A stretch of 9,709 nucleotides of DNA from an uncultured Candidatus Saccharibacteria bacterium (lineage in GTDB: Bacteria > Patescibacteria > Saccharimonadia > Saccharimonadales > UBA1547), in NCBI GenBank assembly GCA_946480535.1, contig CAMLKA010000035.1, forward strand, positions 1 to 9,709. Reading direction: 5' to 3'. The notes below the pieces were generated by a model, which worked only from the letters and a program-made list of their open reading frames with translations, did no database searches and was not told the DNA's origin. The position numbers were made by a program, and so were the translations under genes. This document shows, one piece after another, positions 6,249 to 9,709 of this stretch. Numbering within the stretch: the stretch's first letter is position 1; every line of letters begins with the position of its first letter.

Positions 6249-6831
6249 ATTTCTTAATGATATCGTGTACAAAATCGCGAAGTATGGGCACGATGCTTTC
6301 TTCAAACCAAGGGTTCTTTGCGCGCCACCTGAAATTTAAGGGGCTCGGGTGTACTAATGGGAAAAAGCCAGGCTGATATTCATAATACGAGCGCACGGTT
6401 TCTGTAAGATTCGCTTTCATTTGTTTGCCTAGATAATATTTCTGCGAATAGGCGCCAATCAAAATAATAAGTTCGACATTCGGCATCGCCGCCAGCAGCT
6501 TCGGATGCCACTTTTCTGCAAAGCCTTTTCGCGGCGGCAAGTCACCGTGTGCAGCTTTTCCAGGGTAATAAAAATCCATTGGAATGAGCGCAAAAATATC
6601 AGGGTTATAAAATTCCTCGTCAGAAACACCGAGCCATTTACGAAGTAAGATTCCACTCGCATCATTCCACGGTGTTAACGACGCTTGCGCCTTACTGCCC
6701 GGTGCCTGTCCAACAATAGCAACACGTGCGTTCGGCCCCGCCGTATACACCGGAACATACCCTTTTGCCGTCATGTCGGCATTCATTGGGTCATCCATAA
6801 TTTCCTGAAATATTTGTTGGAAGCTTTCCAT
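6247..6831 (-). CDS. Uracil-DNA glycosylase superfamily protein
   Basis: A 194-aa protein of the UDG fold, whose members cut uracil or other damaged bases from DNA and leave abasic sites. Motif 1 is VAIVGQAPGSKAQ (37-49), followed by TPWNDASGILLRKWLG (53-68) and IPMDFYYPG (83-91). The C-terminal motif 2 is LVHPSPLNFRW (159-169). The layout GQAPG...PWND.SG..LR.WLG...HPS..N is that of a COG1573-like branch, not of classical Ung. I cannot assign the subfamily or confirm activity, and family-4-type Fe-S cysteines are absent (no Cys in the protein). The ATG lies six bases after a consensus TATAAT, so the mRNA should be leaderless. The gene is divergent from an EEP enzyme and ends in the hairpin shared with the GC-rich gene. 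Confidence 0.87.
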   Translation of the reverse strand: MESFQQIFQEIMDDPMNADMTAKGYVPVYTAGPNARVAIVGQAPGSKAQASLTPWNDASGILLRKWLGVSDEEFYNPDIFALIPMDFYYPGKAAHGDLPPRKGFAEKWHPKLLAAMPNVELIILIGAYSQKYYLGKQMKANLTETVRSYYEYQPGFFPLVHPSPLNFRWRAKNPWFEESIVPILRDFVHDIIKK

Positions 6832-6845
6832 ATTCTCATTATACT
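6817..6845 (+). promoter_or_regulatory. Promoter of the EEP gene
   Basis: TTGGAA (6817-6822, 4 of 6) and TATACT (6840-6845, 5 of 6) are exactly 17 bp apart. The -35 lies within the first codons of the divergent uracil glycosylase gene. Transcription would begin near 6852, giving a leader of about 26 nt that lacks a clear Shine-Dalgarno but holds a mini-ORF (6867-6881). Confidence 0.5.
6838..6843 (-). promoter_or_regulatory. Consensus -10 box of the uracil glycosylase gene
   Basis: The minus strand reads TATAAT, six bases before the ATG, predicting a leaderless message. It shares four base pairs with the -10 box of the opposite promoter (6840-6845), so the two promoters should compete for RNA polymerase. 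I see no clear -35. Confidence 0.55.
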
Positions 6846-6877
6846 AAGACGCATAACTGAAAACGGATGACCTGCCT

Positions 6878-7636
6878 ATGAAACTTACCCTCACCTCCCT
6901 TAACCTCCAAGGCTTTGAAGAATGGGAAACGCGAAAACCACTCATAATCGACTACCTATCGCGAGTCAGCCCCGATGTCGTCTTCTTCCAAGAAGCTGTC
7001 TTTTTGCCAGATGTCTCTCCACACAACCAGGCGCAGCTGCTCAACCAAGAACTTGGCTATCCGTATGAAATGAGCACCATTAGCCGCTTGCAAAAAGGCG
7101 TAGAGCACCCGGTATACCGCGAAGGCCTCGCGATTTTATCGAAATATGCAATCACCTCTTCAGATACTCTTATTCTGAAAAAAGATGACAGAGATGAACA
7201 CAATCGTATTCTTCAGCTATTCGACGCGAAAGTTGGCGAGTCGATTCTTCGCCTCGCACATATTCACTTCTCCATTACCGACGATTTTGATTTCGCGACC
7301 CCGCACCTTGAAGAAACTCTCAACATATTAAAATCGCGCCATGAAAAGCGCATAATGATGGGTGATTTTAACCTGACAAACCTCGACGAAAGCAGCAACC
7401 TCTGGGGAGACGACTATCGTGCGTCAACAGAAGTCCCCTATATCTCTTTCCCGACATTGCCGTGGGGGCCAAAGTCGACCGATTACGCGCTCATTCCAAA
7501 TGAATACACGTTTGATGTCATTGAAGTTTCAGAAGATGGACTCTCAGACCACCGCGCGTTGACGGTGGTCATCGATATCCCGGATACTATTTTGCAAACT
7601 CAATTGCACGAGTTTCGCGAATCACATTCACTTTAA
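6878..7636 (+). CDS. Endonuclease/exonuclease/phosphatase (EEP) family metalloenzyme
   Basis: A 252-aa protein with the full EEP active-site set: Asn9 (SLNLQG), Glu39 (VVFFQEA), His128/His130 (AHIHFS), Asp163 and Asn165 (MGDFNL), Asp202 (STDYALIP), and Asp224-His225 (LSDHRAL). The family includes AP endonucleases (ExoIII-like), nucleases, sphingomyelinases and inositol phosphatases, all Mg-dependent phosphoesterases. There is no signal peptide, so it should act in the cytoplasm. The divergent uracil glycosylase gene suggests a link to abasic-site processing, but this is inference; the protein is not a clear XthA. The last 50 bp overlap rny tail to tail, so its final 16 residues are encoded opposite the RNase Y C-terminus. 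A GTG or later start is less likely because Asn9 must be kept. Confidence 0.88.
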   Translation: MKLTLTSLNLQGFEEWETRKPLIIDYLSRVSPDVVFFQEAVFLPDVSPHNQAQLLNQELGYPYEMSTISRLQKGVEHPVYREGLAILSKYAITSSDTLILKKDDRDEHNRILQLFDAKVGESILRLAHIHFSITDDFDFATPHLEETLNILKSRHEKRIMMGDFNLTNLDESSNLWGDDYRASTEVPYISFPTLPWGPKSTDYALIPNEYTFDVIEVSEDGLSDHRALTVVIDIPDTILQTQLHEFRESHSL

Positions 7637-9098
7637 TCGTACCTGGGTACTGCATGGTGCTTTCAATCTTGTTGGCAATATCGCGAGCAAGTTTAATTGC
7701 CGTAAGGTCATCAACGTTTTCAGGACGAACAATCACGCGGACCTCACGACCGGCGCTAATCGCGTAGGCCTTATCAATACCCTTAAAGCTGTTCGCAACA
7801 TTTTCAAGTTCACGCATACGCTCGGCAAAGTTTTCAGCGCTAATATTACGAGCGCCAGGACGCGCAGCAGAGAGTGCGTCACAGACACGAACCACTAACG
7901 CCTCGACAGTTGTTGCATCGATGTCATCGTGGTGCGCTTCAATGGCGTGCACAATTTCATCACTCATGCCGTACTTACGGGCGAGCTCTGCACCAATATG
8001 GTGGTGCTTGCCTTCTACCTTGTGCGTCACCGCCTTGCCCACGTCGTGAAGCAATGTTGCGGTCTTTGTGATACGAACGTCAGCGCCAATTTCTTCAGCA
8101 ATCAGGCCAGCCATGTGCGCCATTTCGGTGCTGTGAAGCAACACGTTTTGGCCATAACTGGTGCGGAACTTCAGCTCACCAAGTAGGTGGAGCATTTCCT
8201 TTGGAATACCAATCACGCCCACTTCACGAGCCGCGTCTTCACCGGCACGCATGACTTCTTTTTCAATTTCCTTTTCGGCCTTTGCCACCACTTCTTCAAT
8301 ACGACCCGGGTGAATACGGCCATCCTTCATAAGCATTTCAAGGCTCAAGCGAGCAACTTGTCGACGGAGCGGGTCGAAGCTTGAAAGAATAATCATTCCA
8401 GGAGTGTCATCAACAAGGATGTCGACACCCGTTGCACGTTGCAGCGCCTGAATATTTCGACCTTCTTTACCAATAATACGACCCTTCATTTCGTCGTCAG
8501 TCAGCTTAATTGCAGTTACAGTGCGCTCTGCAGTTACTTCTGAGCTCATACGCTCCATAGCTGAAACAAGAATAAGTTGGGCTTGCTCTTCGGCAGTATC
8601 TTTGGCTTCATTTTGAAGCTTTGAAACAAGGCCGGTAAGGTCTTGCTTGATATCTCGCTCGGTCATTTCCATGAGCTTTTCAGCCGCTTCTTTTTTCTTA
8701 AGACCAGCGATTTTTTCGAGCTTTTCTTGCTGACGAGTACGGATTTCACGAATCTCGTTTTTAAGGTCTTCTACTTCGTCTTCCTGAGCACGAAGATTCT
8801 CGGCACGCTTGTCGAGTTCATCGAGCTTTTTATCGAGATTTACTTCACGTTCAGCCAGGCGGCTTTCGGTTTTTTCCCAAGTCTTACGACGGTCGGCCTC
8901 TTCTTTTTTAGCATCGTCCGCCAGCTTTAAGGCATCATCCTTCGCTTTTAAGACGATGTCGCTCGCCTTTGTCTTTGCATCGGCAATTAGTTGATCAGCT
9001 TTGTGCTTCCCTCCGGTACGCCGTTGTCGTTCATACGCGAAAGTTCCGCCAACGCCAGCAAGAACTCCGATGACTGCGGCGATTATTCCTTCTACCAT
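7587..9098 (-). CDS. rny: RNase Y, membrane-anchored endoribonuclease
   Basis: Initiates mRNA decay and processing by single-strand cleavage, favouring 5'-monophosphate RNAs, at the cytoplasmic membrane. The 503 aa are close to the B. subtilis enzyme (520 aa). In order: an N-terminal transmembrane anchor (about 4-22), a long charged coiled coil (about 30-180), a KH domain with GRIIGKEGRN (206-215), and an HD domain with H322, the metal-binding H351-D352 (LLHDVGKA), HHH 365-367, HHDD 389-392 and D407. The C-terminus RETRAIEFAK is the family's conserved ending, so the stop is right despite the 50-bp overlap with the EEP gene. The ATG follows AGGAAGG. The 5' region has a promoter, an 11-bp tandem repeat and a leader hairpin. 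CCTCTAGAGG, a palindrome, overlaps the Shine-Dalgarno. Confidence 0.97.
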   Translation of the reverse strand: MVEGIIAAVIGVLAGVGGTFAYERQRRTGGKHKADQLIADAKTKASDIVLKAKDDALKLADDAKKEEADRRKTWEKTESRLAEREVNLDKKLDELDKRAENLRAQEDEVEDLKNEIREIRTRQQEKLEKIAGLKKKEAAEKLMEMTERDIKQDLTGLVSKLQNEAKDTAEEQAQLILVSAMERMSSEVTAERTVTAIKLTDDEMKGRIIGKEGRNIQALQRATGVDILVDDTPGMIILSSFDPLRRQVARLSLEMLMKDGRIHPGRIEEVVAKAEKEIEKEVMRAGEDAAREVGVIGIPKEMLHLLGELKFRTSYGQNVLLHSTEMAHMAGLIAEEIGADVRITKTATLLHDVGKAVTHKVEGKHHHIGAELARKYGMSDEIVHAIEAHHDDIDATTVEALVVRVCDALSAARPGARNISAENFAERMRELENVANSFKGIDKAYAISAGREVRVIVRPENVDDLTAIKLARDIANKIESTMQYPGTIKVNVIRETRAIEFAK

Positions 9099-9124
9099 AT
9101 TGTTTCCTTCCTCTAGAGGACCCG

Positions 9125-9143
9125 GCCAAGTGTTCGTCTTGGC
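9125..9143 (-). promoter_or_regulatory. 5' leader hairpin of rny mRNA
   Basis: GCCAAG (minus strand 9143-9138) pairs perfectly with CTTGGC (9130-9125) around a 7-nt loop. If the promoter below is right, the start site falls at about 9142, so the hairpin would be at the very 5' end of the mRNA. 5'-terminal stems are known to protect transcripts from 5'-end-dependent decay; a role in rny autoregulation is inferred. Confidence 0.5.
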
Positions 9144-9148
9144 AAAAT

Positions 9149-9177
9149 ATAATCACAAGTTCTCTAGAATAGTTCAA
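9149..9177 (-). promoter_or_regulatory. Promoter of rny
   Basis: On the minus strand, TTGAAC (9177-9172, 4 of 6) and GATTAT (9154-9149, 4 of 6) have a 17-bp spacer; TATATT (9151-9146) is an alternative -10. The -35 is one copy of a tandem 11-mer. Confidence 0.4.
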
Positions 9178-9190
9178 AAATTGTTCAAAA
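9169..9190. repeat. Tandem 11-bp repeat at the rny promoter
   Basis: Plus strand ATAGTTCAAAA (9169-9179) is followed at once by ATTGTTCAAAA (9180-9190), identical at 10 of 11 positions. The 11-bp period places both copies on the same face of the helix. It covers and precedes the -35 on the minus strand, a typical place for an activator or regulator. Confidence 0.6.
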
Positions 9191-9218
9191 GTCCGTTTTT
9201 CATAAGGTCAATGGACTT
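9189..9218 (-). other. Hairpin between tsaB and rny
   Basis: AAGTCC and GGACTT (9213-9218 and 9189-9194 on the plus strand) form a perfect 6-bp stem with an 18-nt loop, followed on the minus strand by a T-rich stretch. It may be a second, weak terminator for the tsaB transcript. The long loop makes this uncertain. Confidence 0.3.
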
Positions 9219-9234
9219 GCTTTTATTGTGCGCT

Positions 9235-9258
9235 AAAAAATAGGGCTTGGCAATGCCC
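9235..9258 (-). terminator. Weak rho-independent terminator after tsaB
   Basis: On the minus strand, GGGC and GCCC form a 4-bp stem with an 8-nt loop (ATTGCCAA), directly followed by TATTTTTT. It lies just after the tsaB stop. The U-tract is good but the stem is short, so termination may be partial and allow read-through into rny. Confidence 0.45.
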
Positions 9259-9266
9259 AGGAGACA

Positions 9267-9653
9267 CTATTTTTTCGGCTTTGTAATGTTTGCCTCACCA
9301 CCATACTCAGGCAGAACAATTTCATCGTTCTCGCCCGCTTCAAGTCGCTTCACGCCCACTTGACGCCAATCATCACCTGTCGTTCCAACAATTGGTAGGC
9401 TATTTGCGTAGGCCAACGTATTAAAGACCGTAATACCGATTCGGAGCCCCGTAAAGCTTCCCGGACCTTTGTACACCACAAGACCCGATACATCTCCCCA
9501 TGTTTTATTCTGAAAGCTAATTTCTTTTTCAAGAAATTCAAGCAGCCCTTTCGCAAGGCCGCGGCCAGCTTCCCAGGTTGAGTCGTAGCGCCAGTCATCT
9601 TCCATAAATGTCAGGCGGCACTGCGGAGTGGAAGTATCAAGTAACAAAATCAT
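9267..9653 (-). CDS. tsaB: TsaB, t6A37 tRNA-modification complex subunit, short form
   Basis: TsaB partners TsaD and TsaE in making N6-threonylcarbamoyladenosine at position 37 of ANN-decoding tRNAs. The N-terminus MILLLDTSTPQCRLTF is the first strand pair of the ASKHA fold, and YKGPGSFTGLRIG (61-73) is the family signature. At 128 aa it is little over half the E. coli protein (about 231 aa): the N-terminal lobe that dimerises with TsaD is kept and the C-terminal lobe is lost. The ending PEYGGEANITKPKK is lysine-rich. I regard it as a reduced functional form rather than a frameshift, because a stop and terminator follow cleanly. Its ATG overlaps the stop of the upstream gene as ATGA (9650-9653), implying coupled translation. 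Confidence 0.9.
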   Translation of the reverse strand: MILLLDTSTPQCRLTFMEDDWRYDSTWEAGRGLAKGLLEFLEKEISFQNKTWGDVSGLVVYKGPGSFTGLRIGITVFNTLAYANSLPIVGTTGDDWRQVGVKRLEAGENDEIVLPEYGGEANITKPKK

Positions 9654-9709
9654 ACACGCTCTCCTAGGGTATCTGAAATATCAATCTTGCGATCAGTTTC
9701 GGTTGGTGC
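9650..9709 (-). CDS. C-terminal end of a gene upstream of tsaB, possibly tsaE (partial)
   Basis: Nineteen codons are open to the window edge, ending in RKIDISDTLGERV and a TGA that overlaps the tsaB ATG as ATGA. tsaE lies next to tsaB in many bacteria, and a short hydrophobic strand followed by a Gly-Glu-Arg tail would fit a TsaE C-terminus. The P-loop that would prove it lies outside the window, so only the existence of a coupled upstream gene is firm. Confidence 0.5.
   Translation of the reverse strand, partial: APTETDRKIDISDTLGERV

Noticed and set aside
9172..9186. The GTTC pair upstream of rny as a LexA-type SOS box
   Set aside because: The two GTTC units are in direct, not inverted, orientation.
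2297..9709. Reassignment of UGA as a sense codon
   Set aside because: bcp and the gene before tsaB end with TGA exactly at ATGA overlaps with real starts, and no in-frame TGA interrupts a conserved protein.

Overview
The window looks like a piece of a Candidate Phyla Radiation (Patescibacteria) chromosome, most plausibly Saccharibacteria. The reasons are the wording of FtsH (for example [13 protein letters not shown] after the zinc motif), reduced versions of TilS (272 aa) and TsaB (128 aa), tightly packed genes with ATGA and tail-to-tail overlaps, and roughly 45% G+C. The phylum call is inference from remembered family features; no search was run. TGA is used as a normal stop (bcp and the tsaE-like gene), so the UGA-glycine code of Gracilibacteria/Absconditabacteria does not apply.

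Left part (1-2758, minus strand): bcp-tilS-ftsH. A thioredoxin-dependent peroxiredoxin overlaps the tRNA(Ile)-lysidine synthetase by ATGA, followed by the membrane AAA protease FtsH, which runs off the left edge. Middle part (2804-5495): an OpgC-like multi-pass acyltransferase on the plus strand converges with a GT39-type membrane glycosyltransferase on the minus strand. Together they suggest cell-surface glycan assembly and modification.

5496-6248 is the most unusual stretch. It holds a promoter region, a tRNA-Pro(UGG) gene whose invariant G19-C56 tertiary pair appears replaced by A19-U56, its hairpin terminator, and then a small acidic, arginine-biased protein gene of about 62% G+C. That gene has its own promoter, a dyad over the -10 box, a strong Shine-Dalgarno sequence and a long 3' hairpin that can fold two ways. 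It reads as an acquired cassette.

6247-7636 carries a divergent pair, a uracil-DNA glycosylase superfamily protein and an endonuclease/exonuclease/phosphatase (EEP) family enzyme. Their -10 boxes overlap face to face, so they may form a repair module. 7587-9709 (minus strand) carries the end of a tsaE-like gene, tsaB (tRNA t6A37 synthesis) and rny (RNase Y). The RNase Y 5' region has a tandem 11-bp repeat at the promoter and a hairpin at the predicted 5' end of the mRNA.

A recurring pattern is start codons placed 6-11 nt after good -10 boxes (bcp, the acyltransferase, the glycosyltransferase, the uracil glycosylase). This implies leaderless or nearly leaderless mRNAs alongside Shine-Dalgarno-led genes (ftsH, rny, the GC-rich small gene). 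No CRISPR, transposase, integrase or rRNA was seen.
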